Source of the DNA: Roseburia_C sp051879315
GTDB lineage: Bacteria > Bacillota > Clostridia > Lachnospirales > Lachnospiraceae
Assembly (NCBI GenBank): GCA_051879315.1
Contig: JBJELW010000053.1
Span: forward strand, 1 to 64,000
Length of the DNA: 64,000 nucleotides
Direction of reading: 5' to 3'
Shown here: piece by piece, positions 50,112 through 59,264 of the stretch
Position numbering within the stretch: the first letter of the stretch is position 1
Layout of the letters: the number at the start of each line of letters is the position of its first letter
Translations under genes and position numbers: made by a program
The notes under the pieces: model-generated
Told to the model about the DNA's origin: nothing
The model's input: only the letters and a program-made list of their open reading frames with translations
Databases searched by the model: none

Positions 50112-51068
50112 CTAATTTTCCCCGGCAGTGGGGCTGATCAACACCTTTCCATCCACCACCTCAATTTTCACTTTATTGCCTGTTATTCCGGCCTTTTCTA
50201 AGATCTCCCCGCTGAGCTGCACGCGGTGGGCTTTATCCAACAGGGAATATTCTTCATGAGAATCCTCCCCCGGTTCCCCATCGAAAAACCGGCTGTCTGT
50301 AGAATGACGGTACATTTCCCTGCGGATTTTCTCTGTACTGATCTTTCCATCCGATATCATCACCACCCGGTTTACCTTGTTGGCCAGCCGGATGTCGTGT
50401 GTTACGATCAATATAGTCAGCCCCATGTCCTCATTCAATTTACGAAACAATTCAAAAATGTGATCCGATGTTTTGGAATCCACCGCACCGGTGGGTTCAT
50501 CCGCCAGAAGAATGGCAGGCCGGTTAGCTAGGGCCACCGCAATGGCTATTCGCTGCTGCTCCCCGCCGGAAAGCTGATCGGGAAACTTATCCGCATGGGA
50601 CAGCATCCCCACCTCCTCCAGGAGCTTTAGCGCACGCTTTCGCCGTTCCCGCTCTTTGCCCTTGACAAAATACATGGGGGCCTCCACATTTTCCACTGCA
50701 GTCATGTACGGGAAAAGATTACGCGCACTCTTTTGCCAGACGAATCCCACCGTTTCTCTTCGATAACGCACCATTTCCTTTTCCTTCAGCCGTGACAGGT
50801 CACGGCCATCCACCACCAGTCTTCCGGCAGAAGGGACTTCCAGTCCGCCAATCATATTTAAGAGCGTAGATTTTCCACTGCCGGATTTCCCGATGATGGC
50901 CATCATTTCTCCCTTTTTCACTTCCAGTTCCAACCCCTGCAATGCCATGACTTTCAGTCCGTCCGACATATAGATTTTTACCAGGCCGTCACAATATACG
51001 ACGGTATCGGAGGGGATTCTTTCCTCCTGTGTAAAGTCTTCCTCTTTTTTGTTTCTTCGTTCTTTCAT
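50112..51068 (-). CDS. ABC transporter ATP-binding protein
   Basis: This 318-residue MacB/LolD-type ATPase has Walker A GKSGSGKSTLL (about 60-70), Q-loop VGFVWQKSARNLFPYM, signature LSGGEQQRIAIAVALA (about 165-180) and Walker B ILLADEPTGAVDSKT. The final 80 residues (HSTDSRFFDGEPGEDSHEEYSLLDKAHRVQLSGEILEKAGITGNKVKIEVVDGKVLIS) form an AbrB-like beta extension absent from its sister ATPase. It overlaps the next ATPase gene upstream by four bases. It is the last gene of the export locus. Its partner is the FtsX-type permease at 51769-54588. Confidence 0.94.
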   Translation of the reverse strand: MKERRNKKEEDFTQEERIPSDTVVYCDGLVKIYMSDGLKVMALQGLELEVKKGEMMAIIGKSGSGKSTLLNMIGGLEVPSAGRLVVDGRDLSRLKEKEMVRYRRETVGFVWQKSARNLFPYMTAVENVEAPMYFVKGKERERRKRALKLLEEVGMLSHADKFPDQLSGGEQQRIAIAVALANRPAILLADEPTGAVDSKTSDHIFELFRKLNEDMGLTILIVTHDIRLANKVNRVVMISDGKISTEKIRREMYRHSTDSRFFDGEPGEDSHEEYSLLDKAHRVQLSGEILEKAGITGNKVKIEVVDGKVLISPTAGEN

Positions 51069-51760
51069 CCGGCAATCTCCCCGTCCTCAATCTCAAACAC
51101 TGCATCCCCAAGTTCCATCAGATTCGGATCATGGGTTGTCATTACGATGGTTGCCCCCTCCGTTTCCACCAGCTCCCGGAACAGATCCATGACAGCCAGG
51201 CCGGAAGTGGTGTCTAAGGCTCCGGTAGGCTCATCCGCAAAAATCACTTTGGGATGATGGGCCACCGCCCGGGCGATGGCTACCCGCTGCTGCTCTCCGC
51301 CGGAAAGCTGGTTCGCCATGTGATCCATTCGTTTTAGCAGGCCCACCCGCCCTAAGACTTCGCGGATCCTTTTATCCCTGTCATCCGGATAATCTGCCAG
51401 CCGCAGGGCGAAATCAATATTCTCATAGGCGCTCATTACCGGAACCAGCGCAATGGACTGAAACACAAATCCCATTTGAAACCGCCTTAGATCTTCTTTT
51501 TCTGTGGTATTTAATCCGGAAAGTTTTTTACCGAAAAACTCCACTTCCCCATCCGTGGGATCATCCAGTGCGCTGATCATGTTTAAAAGTGTAGTTTTTC
51601 CGGAACCGGACCGTCCTTTCAATACGGTCAGCCGGCTCTGGAGAATCTCCAGATTAATATCCTTTAATGCATAGAATTTTTGTATCTGTTCCGAATACTT
51701 TGTATTTCCCACCGGGAAGCACTTTACCAGATGCTCCGTTCGGATGGCCACTGTCTCCAT
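51065..51760 (-). CDS. ABC transporter ATP-binding protein
   Basis: This 231-residue MacB/LolD-type ATPase has Walker A GRSGSGKTTLL (about 40-50), Q-loop MGFVFQSIALVPVMSAYENI, signature LSGGEQQRVAIARAVAHHP (about 140-158) and Walker B VIFADEPTGALDTTS. ATG 51760 is chosen because AGGAGG precedes it. A longer reading would overlap the permease gene. It lies eight bases after the permease stop and overlaps the second ATPase by four bases, so all three are coupled. Two different ATPases with one 939-residue permease suggest a heterodimeric motor. Confidence 0.94.
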   Translation of the reverse strand: METVAIRTEHLVKCFPVGNTKYSEQIQKFYALKDINLEILQSRLTVLKGRSGSGKTTLLNMISALDDPTDGEVEFFGKKLSGLNTTEKEDLRRFQMGFVFQSIALVPVMSAYENIDFALRLADYPDDRDKRIREVLGRVGLLKRMDHMANQLSGGEQQRVAIARAVAHHPKVIFADEPTGALDTTSGLAVMDLFRELVETEGATIVMTTHDPNLMELGDAVFEIEDGEIAG

Positions 51761-51768
51761 ATTGCCTC

Positions 51769-54588
51769 CTAATCCTCGCCCAGTTTTAAGGCCTGGGCAA
51801 TTTTCATATTCTTTAAAAGCCCTCTCAGTATAAAGGCACAAAGAACCATCACAAGAAATATAACCACAAACAATTTCATCATATCTGCTCCATAAAGGTA
51901 AATCCGGATTGCAATATTATGTTTTTTGGGCAAATACACCAGGGCAATGAGTCTTACAAATAAACAGGTGCTGATGGCCCCCACGCCTCCGCCTGCCAAG
52001 ATCGGCAGCACAGAGCCAAAAATCTGTTCATTGACCAGCATGTACCGGATCTCACTCATCCGCATACCCATGGCACGATAAATGCCGAACAGCAATTCCC
52101 GCTGTTTCATGGCCATGACCCAATAGATTAAAAAGCCCACCGAACAGATCAGAATCGAAATGAGAAAGCCCATGGTAAACATGCCATTGGTGATCTGGAT
52201 CAAAGCGGAACTTTTGCTTGCTTCCAGCTCTTCCTCCAGGGACTGCCACTGTGCCGATTCCAATTTTTTTTCCTCCATGTAATCGGCAACCTGTTCCGAA
52301 GATTCCCCCTCGAACAGCTTCATCCAGATATGGTACGGAGTCATGCCAAAAAGGTCGATTACCGTGGCATAATTGGCAACGATCAGATAATTTTCCTGTT
52401 CCTCCAACTCTCCATCGCTATTGTAGACATAGTGATATCTCTCATAACCGGGAAAGCTGTCCACAATGGCACAGACGTTAGCTTTTGCCGTATTGAGGGG
52501 ATCATCTCCTTCGGAAAAATATGGGCTGTACCTCATATAGTTGATGGAATCCCCCACAGAAACGTCCAGAGCCTCCGCCGCATTGCGTGAGATAATGACT
52601 CCATCCACGTCCTCTGCCAGGGCATTCAGAGCATAAAACCAGTGAGTTTCGTTCAGACCATCCATCAGCTCCGCCGTCTCTCCAAATTCCTTTGTATGGA
52701 TTCCCATAAGCTGACAGGCGGACAACTTTTTGCTGCCTACCACCACATCGGTGCTGCTATCCTCGATTACCCGTGTGATGCTGTCACAGATTCCCTCCTC
52801 CACCAATCCGGCATATTCCTGAAAATCCGGTTCCTCATAAGTCACAGATATTTTTTCATCGCTGCGGTACACATGCATCTTCCATTCCTGCTGCAGCCGC
52901 AAATCAGCGCCCACATTGTAACAGATTCTTGCCTCATTGTTTTCGTTCATAGTGCGGGCCATGTTTGCCTGAAAAATTCCCATGGCAATGGTCATAATCA
53001 GAAACACCGATATAAAACTCTGCTTATGAAAGGTGCGCCGGATCTGTAAAAAAGACGCGTACATGGCACAGTTCCAGCGTTTTTTTCCTAAATTGTCCAC
53101 CAACATAATCAGATACTTGGTGAGCCGCAGAAATACCAGCCCACAGGAAAAGATAAACAGGGAGGCATTCAGAAAAATCATGGGATCCAAACTGTCCCCG
53201 GCAATGATACTGGCGGATAGCACACCACTCTGCTTTCGATAGTTATAGAGCAGATAACAGGAAATTCCCAGCAGTATCAGGTCTAGAAAAGCCCTTTCCC
53301 AAAGGGGGTTTTTTCCCACTTCCCGTCCTGCACTTTTCTGCTCCACAATGGTGATTTTCGACTTTTTCCATACCGGAAATGTCATAAACAGTGTGGCTAT
53401 AATACAGGCTGCCAGAGCGAAGGGAATCATTTTCCAGCTAAACCGGTAAAGACTTGCATCCTTATTGGCAAACTGTAAAAATGCATCGGCTTTAGCAGCA
53501 AATTTACACATTGCAAATCCCAGCAGCAGGCCGGAAAACATAGCTCCCCCGGAAAGGATCAGGGATTGCAGCACGTACAGCCACACAGTCTGCCCTCTGG
53601 TCACACCGCGGCTCCGCAGCATAGCAATTTCCTGCTCTTCTGACTGGACCACCTGACCGGAAACCATGTAGATAAAAAGCAGCAAAAGCACCACACATGG
53701 AAGCTCCAACACCCACAAAATAGTGCGCACCGTTCTGCTTTCCTTCTGGTACTTTTCCAGTATCTGAATAAAATTTGCCTGAAAGGCGGTATCAGCCTTG
53801 CGAAATTCCTTTATATAGTTCAAATACGCCTCCGCATTGCGATGGTTGATCTGGGTATAGTTTAAAAGCAGGTTGTCCTCAAAAGCAACTGTCCCATACC
53901 CGTATTCCGCCATTAGCGTGTCAAACACTTCCTCCGACACAAAAATCTGACGTTCATAGTAGGAAGCCGCATGATACCAGTAATTGTCTTCATCAGAAGA
54001 TTCTCTAAAAATACCGGACACCACAAATTTTGCCGGTTCTTCCCTGTCATTTACCGCATAGGAGAAGGTAATTTCCTCTCCCACCACCAGACCTGTGGCA
54101 TCCATGACACTTTCGCTGATGACGCAGGGAAAACATCCCTCTTTCGTGTCTGCATCCAACCCTTCCCCCTTTACGATTTCCATATGGGCATCCATATCCC
54201 GCAAGAGCCCGATACCTAAAAAACGATCGGAAAAGCCCAGATTACTCTGTGCATTGGAGGGAGATAGTTTCAGAGATTGCTGGGAAACCACTGAATCCAC
54301 CTCCACATATTCCGTCCATTTTTTCTCGTAGGCATCCATCCGGCCAAAAACGGACTGCGCCGTGGAATAGTCTGCAGTTTCATAGGATCCGGCTCGTGAA
54401 AAAACAGCCGGAAATTCCTGATTCTTCTTTGCATACTCTTGAAATGCGGTGGCCAGCAGCCTGTCATTGGAGCCCTCCTCCAGCATGGGATGGCAGGAAA
54501 ATACTGCTACCAGAAGCGTAATACCTGTAAACAGACATAAATTCATCCACTTTTTATTTCTTATTTTGCGGTAAATCAATTGTATCAA
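51769..54588 (-). CDS. ABC transporter permease with two FtsX domains
   Basis: This 939-residue permease has one N-terminal helix (WMNLCLFTGITLLVAVFSC, about 14-32) and an extracytoplasmic domain (about 35-290). A first FtsX helix set (about 295-410) shows LELPCVVLLLLFIYMVSGQVVQSEEQEIAMLRSRGVTRGQTVWLYVLQ. A second extracytoplasmic domain (about 530-790) is followed by a final FtsX set (about 800-930: MAMKQRELLFGIYRAMGMRMSEIRYMLVNEQ). The start is TTG, with AAGGAGG seven bases upstream. It follows the large membrane-fusion lipoprotein gene by 35 bases. It likely exports a peptide or lipid with the two ATPases and fusion proteins. The substrate is unknown. Confidence 0.92.
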   Translation of the reverse strand: MIQLIYRKIRNKKWMNLCLFTGITLLVAVFSCHPMLEEGSNDRLLATAFQEYAKKNQEFPAVFSRAGSYETADYSTAQSVFGRMDAYEKKWTEYVEVDSVVSQQSLKLSPSNAQSNLGFSDRFLGIGLLRDMDAHMEIVKGEGLDADTKEGCFPCVISESVMDATGLVVGEEITFSYAVNDREEPAKFVVSGIFRESSDEDNYWYHAASYYERQIFVSEEVFDTLMAEYGYGTVAFEDNLLLNYTQINHRNAEAYLNYIKEFRKADTAFQANFIQILEKYQKESRTVRTILWVLELPCVVLLLLFIYMVSGQVVQSEEQEIAMLRSRGVTRGQTVWLYVLQSLILSGGAMFSGLLLGFAMCKFAAKADAFLQFANKDASLYRFSWKMIPFALAACIIATLFMTFPVWKKSKITIVEQKSAGREVGKNPLWERAFLDLILLGISCYLLYNYRKQSGVLSASIIAGDSLDPMIFLNASLFIFSCGLVFLRLTKYLIMLVDNLGKKRWNCAMYASFLQIRRTFHKQSFISVFLIMTIAMGIFQANMARTMNENNEARICYNVGADLRLQQEWKMHVYRSDEKISVTYEEPDFQEYAGLVEEGICDSITRVIEDSSTDVVVGSKKLSACQLMGIHTKEFGETAELMDGLNETHWFYALNALAEDVDGVIISRNAAEALDVSVGDSINYMRYSPYFSEGDDPLNTAKANVCAIVDSFPGYERYHYVYNSDGELEEQENYLIVANYATVIDLFGMTPYHIWMKLFEGESSEQVADYMEEKKLESAQWQSLEEELEASKSSALIQITNGMFTMGFLISILICSVGFLIYWVMAMKQRELLFGIYRAMGMRMSEIRYMLVNEQIFGSVLPILAGGGVGAISTCLFVRLIALVYLPKKHNIAIRIYLYGADMMKLFVVIFLVMVLCAFILRGLLKNMKIAQALKLGED

Positions 54589-54623
54589 TTTGCTGCCTCC
54601 TTAAGGTGATCCATATTTTCCCT

Positions 54624-56744
54624 CTACTCTGCTGCAAGCACATCACCTTCCCGGATACCCGAAAGTACCACTTGCATACCGTCATTCAAAAGGGATTCAT
54701 CGATCTGCACATACTGCTTCACCAACTCCTTCTCCTGCAGCTGCCATACAAAATATACCTGATCGGATTCCGCATAAACCAGCGATGAGGGAACCACTGC
54801 CACATCCTTCATATTGATGTAGGAGAAGGATAAAATGCCCGCAGGAACCTCCTCATAGAAGGAGGTATCATCCATTTCTACAAAAAAGGCCGGATATTCG
54901 TATCCTGATGAGGTACTGTGGGAAAGACGGGATGTTTCTCCCTCTGTGGTCAGATACGCTTTCTCGGAATTGTTATAGTTTACCGTCCAGCCGATACAGT
55001 TTCCGGTAAAAACAGTATCCCCTGCCTTGATAGAAACCTGCTCCCCCACATCCGCAATATTGTCCTCATAGGTTTTCATGCTTTTTATGGGTGCCATCTC
55101 CACCAAAAGCTTGTCCCCTGCTCTGGTATTTACCGACAGCACATCCGTCCCGGGACTGACTTTATCCCCGTCCATCAACATAATTTTTGACACAGTGCCG
55201 TCTTGGTCCGCATAGACGCTGACCTTTCCGTTTCCGTCATTATTTTCACCGATGGCGTTATAGTTTTCCTGAAGCTGCCGGAGACGGTAGGTGTGACTGA
55301 CATCCGCCAGCTCTTTTTCATAATTTACGATGCGGATCTCGTACTCATCCGTTAGCTCAGCAAGCTGCTTGTCATAACCTTTCACGGTCTCCTGGTAGGA
55401 AAGGTTTTCCTGATTGATCTGGTTCTGCGCCTGGGTTAACGCAGCTTTTCCTTCTCCGGTGTCTATCACATACAGCAAATCTCCTTTTTTTACTTCCTGA
55501 TCCGCTTCCACAGCAATTTCAGAGATGGTTCCCTCATAGTCTGAGCTGTACCAGAAAGCAAGGGAATTGCACAGGCTGTAAGTTTTGGAGTAATTCGCCA
55601 GTTCAAAGTCCGACAGGCTCACTGTGTAGGCATCATAATCCGCCGGCATCCGCACATCCGAGGAGTAATACACCAGTTCACCCTCAGACAAACCTCCTGT
55701 TACTTCTATATAATGAGCATCCTCTGCACCAATAGTGATCTCCCGTTTCTCCTTTTCATCCTCTTCCGTCTTTACATACACAAAATAATGACCGTCCTCC
55801 TCATAAAGAGAATCCTTTCCGATGGTCAACACACCCTGTACGCTTTCCTTTCTATAATAGATGGGATAGGTATCACCGATGGTAAGCCTTTCCACATCCC
55901 CGCAGGTGAGCCGCACATTGGGATAGCTGCCTGCAGCCTTTGACAGGATCAGTTCCTGGGATGTATAGGGGATCTCCGTTACATCATGGGCCTCTCTCCC
56001 GATGTTTATGTATTTCACCTGATAATCCGTAAAAGAATAATTATTCACGGTAACATCCGACAGTTCGATGTAGGGATTCTCAAGATCGGAGATAATGACA
56101 ATATTTTCCGAAGCTCCTGCACTGGGATTTTTCGCTATGTTTTTGGTAAAGGTCACATACCCGGTATGACTGGCCCGCAACGTCCCGTCCGCAATGATTG
56201 CCTGCTGCGCCCCGATGGATTCCTTCAGCTTCTCCACACGGTATTGGTGCAGCAGCCCATCATAGCGCAGATTTTCCTCAGCCGTGGCAATCTGGGTGGC
56301 CAAATCTTCCACCTGGGCTGCGTCCTCCATACACTGCTTCTCGTATGACAGCTTTGCAATGCGCTCCTCTGCGATTTTACAGTTTAGCTCGTAGGTCTGA
56401 TTTTCATAGGTCAGCTCCTGTTGAAGTCCGGTGAGGTTTTTCTGTGCCGCCTCAATGTCCGCATAGGCCACCACCTCCCCCTCCTCCACATAATTTCCCA
56501 CCTCCACAGTGATCTCTGAGATTTTCACGTTGGTGTCATAAAAGTTGCAATAATCCCTTGGCACCACAGTGCCAAACTGAATCTCCACATCTCCGATATC
56601 TCCCCGCTCCACCGGGCGGTATGCAGAATTGGCCGCAGCAGGCTCTAAGAGTTCGGGCACATCAGCGGAAGTCGTTTTCCCACATCCGGAAAACAATAGC
56701 ACTGCCACCAATGGAACACAAAGGTATCTGATCTGCTTTCTCAA
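54624..56744 (-). CDS. Large HlyD/MacA-type membrane-fusion lipoprotein
   Basis: This 706-residue protein has a lipoprotein signal (VPLVAVLLFSGCGK, Cys about 20). Its two membrane-fusion modules, each a biotinyl-lipoyl-like hairpin with a coiled coil, are about 50-330 and 400-700 (VGNYVEEGEVVAYADIEAAQKNLTGLQQELTYENQ; EVKKGDLLYVIDTGEGKAALTQAQNQINQENLSYQE). Two modules in one chain are unusual. The start is TTG 56744, with AAGGTGG upstream. It overlaps the stop of the upstream fusion-protein gene (TTGA). Upstream in-frame ATGs would run back through that gene. In Gram-positives such adaptors reach across the wall side of an ABC exporter. Confidence 0.87.
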   Translation of the reverse strand: MRKQIRYLCVPLVAVLLFSGCGKTTSADVPELLEPAAANSAYRPVERGDIGDVEIQFGTVVPRDYCNFYDTNVKISEITVEVGNYVEEGEVVAYADIEAAQKNLTGLQQELTYENQTYELNCKIAEERIAKLSYEKQCMEDAAQVEDLATQIATAEENLRYDGLLHQYRVEKLKESIGAQQAIIADGTLRASHTGYVTFTKNIAKNPSAGASENIVIISDLENPYIELSDVTVNNYSFTDYQVKYINIGREAHDVTEIPYTSQELILSKAAGSYPNVRLTCGDVERLTIGDTYPIYYRKESVQGVLTIGKDSLYEEDGHYFVYVKTEEDEKEKREITIGAEDAHYIEVTGGLSEGELVYYSSDVRMPADYDAYTVSLSDFELANYSKTYSLCNSLAFWYSSDYEGTISEIAVEADQEVKKGDLLYVIDTGEGKAALTQAQNQINQENLSYQETVKGYDKQLAELTDEYEIRIVNYEKELADVSHTYRLRQLQENYNAIGENNDGNGKVSVYADQDGTVSKIMLMDGDKVSPGTDVLSVNTRAGDKLLVEMAPIKSMKTYEDNIADVGEQVSIKAGDTVFTGNCIGWTVNYNNSEKAYLTTEGETSRLSHSTSSGYEYPAFFVEMDDTSFYEEVPAGILSFSYINMKDVAVVPSSLVYAESDQVYFVWQLQEKELVKQYVQIDESLLNDGMQVVLSGIREGDVLAAE

Positions 56745-57719
56745 TATGCCACCTTCTCTCCTCCGGACAGTCCACTGGTGATCACCAGATACCCATCCAC
56801 CAGATCTCCTGTGGTAACCCACACCACATCCCGGTATCCGTCCTCATCTAAAACATATACAAACTGTCCGTCCCCCACTTTATTTACCGCGGCCGCCTCA
56901 ACATACACCACATCCGTCAGCTGTGGCTTTTGGATGGTGATGGTCAGGGTGTCCGCATCCGACACTCCCGACATATCTGAGGCGGGCGCAAAAGTCATGA
57001 TTTCCTCATTAATATCTATAAGTTGTAGCTCATATGTGGCGACACCAGAGACAGCTTCATATGTCTCCCCCCACGGAAAAAGTGTAATTTTCCGTATTTG
57101 TTGCCGTATAGTTTCCCGTGCCGCAGACCTCCGTGATCAGCTTACTTCCCGGGCGATAGTAACCGTTCTGCAAATATTCGTCCATCTCCGTGATGGTCCC
57201 GTCGTCCTCCGCTATAATCTGGTAACCTGCCAGCTTACTTTCCGCTTCCTCAATATAGAGCTTCGCCACCTGGGTATCCTCTTTCAGCATGGTAATATCC
57301 GTGCCGTAATCCACGGTGTCATCAATCTCCATCAGTTGGCTGTAGTGCTCAATCAACAGTTCGTTTTGGGTTACCTGTTCCTGATAAGATGCAATGGTCT
57401 GTTCCAGACTGTCCGATTGGAAAGATACCAGCAGGTCTCCCTTTTTTACCTTATCCCCCACGGACACGTAGACATGATCCAACTGCAGATCCTCATTGGT
57501 GGCTCCATAGGTCTTCCGCTCATAGCCCTCGGCCTTTAACGTCAGGGTAAACTGGGGACACACGTCCCCCGTCTGCACCTCCACCGTCCGATATGCCGCT
57601 TTCTCGTATGGTGCATGCTGGATGGTCACCACCTGGGTGCCCTGGGAACCGCAGCCTGTCAGCATGCCAATGCCCAGACAAAGGGTTAGAGTTCCCACAT
57701 TTTTTTTAATTAAGTGCAT
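56741..57719 (-). pseudogene. Membrane-fusion lipoprotein broken by a one-base frameshift at a G6 tract
   Basis: The first part (57719 down to 57057) gives 220 residues with a lipoprotein signal (LGIGMLTGCGSQ) and a membrane-fusion hairpin (VYVSVGDKVKKGDLLVSFQSDSLEQTIASYQEQ; about 80-180), then stops just after SVGGDI. The rest continues in another frame down to 56741 (FPWGETYEAVSGVATYELQLIDINEEI... to GLVITSGLSGGEKVAY-like end). Losing one G from the GGGGGG run (57067-57072) gives one open frame of about 325 residues, a normal adaptor length. Either the gene is broken, or the G tract switches it on and off, or the base call is wrong. The ATG follows GGAGGAA. Confidence 0.85.
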
Positions 57720-57759
57720 TCACAATTCCTCCATCAATGGCATTTACCATCAAAAAAGT

Positions 57760-59253
57760 TTACTGAAACTCCTCCGCCAGATCAATGATGCTGCCATCAA
57801 TGGCATTGACCACCACCACATTCTCATAGGCCTCACCGCCCTGTTTCTTCTCACACAATCTCCACGCCGGAATATAGCTGTAATAACCCTCTCTGCTGTC
57901 GTCACGAACCCGGAAATAAATCAGATCCATGGAGTGAAAAGATACTGTGGCCTGCCCGGCAAAGGGAAATTGCCCCGGGTCATTCTCCAGCTCATCGCAA
58001 ATGATCTTCTGAATCTTTTCTAAAGGAAGCAGCTTCACATCCTCCGTCATGGTGGTAACCTCCATGGGGTTATGCACATGCATGGTGATTACTCCCCGCT
58101 CCGTCACATAAACCTCTGCATATGCTGCCATGGAATACAGCGGGCTGCTTTTGTCATATTCCGAATACTGCACTTCCGTTCCAAACCCGGCGAGAGACAA
58201 TTCATCCATACCCAGCACATATTGCATGCGATATCCATCTATTCGGTACGTCTGAAACCCGGAGGAACCGTCTTCCCTGTCCTCCATATCTCCAGCCCAG
58301 CACAGTGCATTCATCTCACTTTGCACCGGGTTGGAAAAGCCCATATCCTCCAAAGCCGCCTGGGCAAGCTGATCTGCTTCCTCTGCAGTCAGGATACTTG
58401 CATTTGCCTCTCCTTCCGACGCATCCGCATCAAATACGCACAGGTCTGACAGGCTGCTTACTGCCTCCGGACATACCTGATAAATATCCTCCGGAGACAG
58501 AGAAATGGTTACCGTTTCTTGTTCATTCACTGCGGTATCATCTGTGGTTGGCCGGGAAATCATGGCTATGGATCCATTTTCTTCCGGATAAGCAATTCCC
58601 GATGCCATATCTGCGGCAGACCACTCAATACGTAGGATATAAGCCACTCCATCTATGATGCCCCGGTATGCATCACTGTCGTATGCACTCACAGGAATAT
58701 AATCCTCCGAAGCCGTTTTCAGCGCCTCCCGGCAGGCTGCCAGCTTCTCCTGTTCCTCCTGTATTGTCCTTTGTATATCATCATGGTACTCCGCCGATGC
58801 CGAATTCTGGTTGTTGTCCACAAATGCCTGATTGGCAGCAATGGAATCTTCGTAATTTTTAATCTTGTCCTGCAGTGGAGCCTTGGGCAAACGCACATCA
58901 TCATAATAGAAAACCTCACCGTCACCAAACACCGCTTTTACCACCTGCTCCGTGTAGGCCTCCCCTTCTTCCGGAGCTTTTACCTCTATCACGTACATGG
59001 AGTCCACATCCGGCACAGTAATCTTGGCATTTACCTGATAGTTTATGGTATTGCCGCTTTCTGTTGCGGCATTCCATGCTGCTTCCCAGCTCCCTGCATC
59101 CGCCAGCTGGGAAAGACCGGATGTCCCTTCGTCCTGCACAAATTCCGTCACTTCGGTATCATCCACGTTATAATCCACCGTGCGTGCACCACAGCCGGAA
59201 AGGAGTGCCACCATACACAGACTCATTCCCGCTATCATTTTCCTTCGCAACAT
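57760..59253 (-). CDS. Lipoprotein, paralog of the next gene upstream
   Basis: This 497-residue lipoprotein (signal MIAGMSLCMVALLSGCGAR) belongs to no family that I can name. Its sequence can be matched along the full length with that of 59265-60761: VDYNVDDTEVTEF, GSWEAAWNAATESGNTINYQVNAKITVPDVDSMYVIEVKAP, EQVVKAVFGDGEVFYYDDVRLPKAPLQDKI, and the ending YFRVRDDSREGYYSYIPAWRLCEKK...VVVNAIDGSIIDLAEEFQ. It is likely anchored on the outer face of the membrane. It lies 40 bases before the fusion-protein gene and 12 bases after its paralog. A substrate-binding or sensing role for the exporter is inferred. The ATG follows AGGAGGAG. Confidence 0.85.
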   Translation of the reverse strand: MLRRKMIAGMSLCMVALLSGCGARTVDYNVDDTEVTEFVQDEGTSGLSQLADAGSWEAAWNAATESGNTINYQVNAKITVPDVDSMYVIEVKAPEEGEAYTEQVVKAVFGDGEVFYYDDVRLPKAPLQDKIKNYEDSIAANQAFVDNNQNSASAEYHDDIQRTIQEEQEKLAACREALKTASEDYIPVSAYDSDAYRGIIDGVAYILRIEWSAADMASGIAYPEENGSIAMISRPTTDDTAVNEQETVTISLSPEDIYQVCPEAVSSLSDLCVFDADASEGEANASILTAEEADQLAQAALEDMGFSNPVQSEMNALCWAGDMEDREDGSSGFQTYRIDGYRMQYVLGMDELSLAGFGTEVQYSEYDKSSPLYSMAAYAEVYVTERGVITMHVHNPMEVTTMTEDVKLLPLEKIQKIICDELENDPGQFPFAGQATVSFHSMDLIYFRVRDDSREGYYSYIPAWRLCEKKQGGEAYENVVVVNAIDGSIIDLAEEFQ

Positions 59254-59264
59254 ACCTTCTCCTC

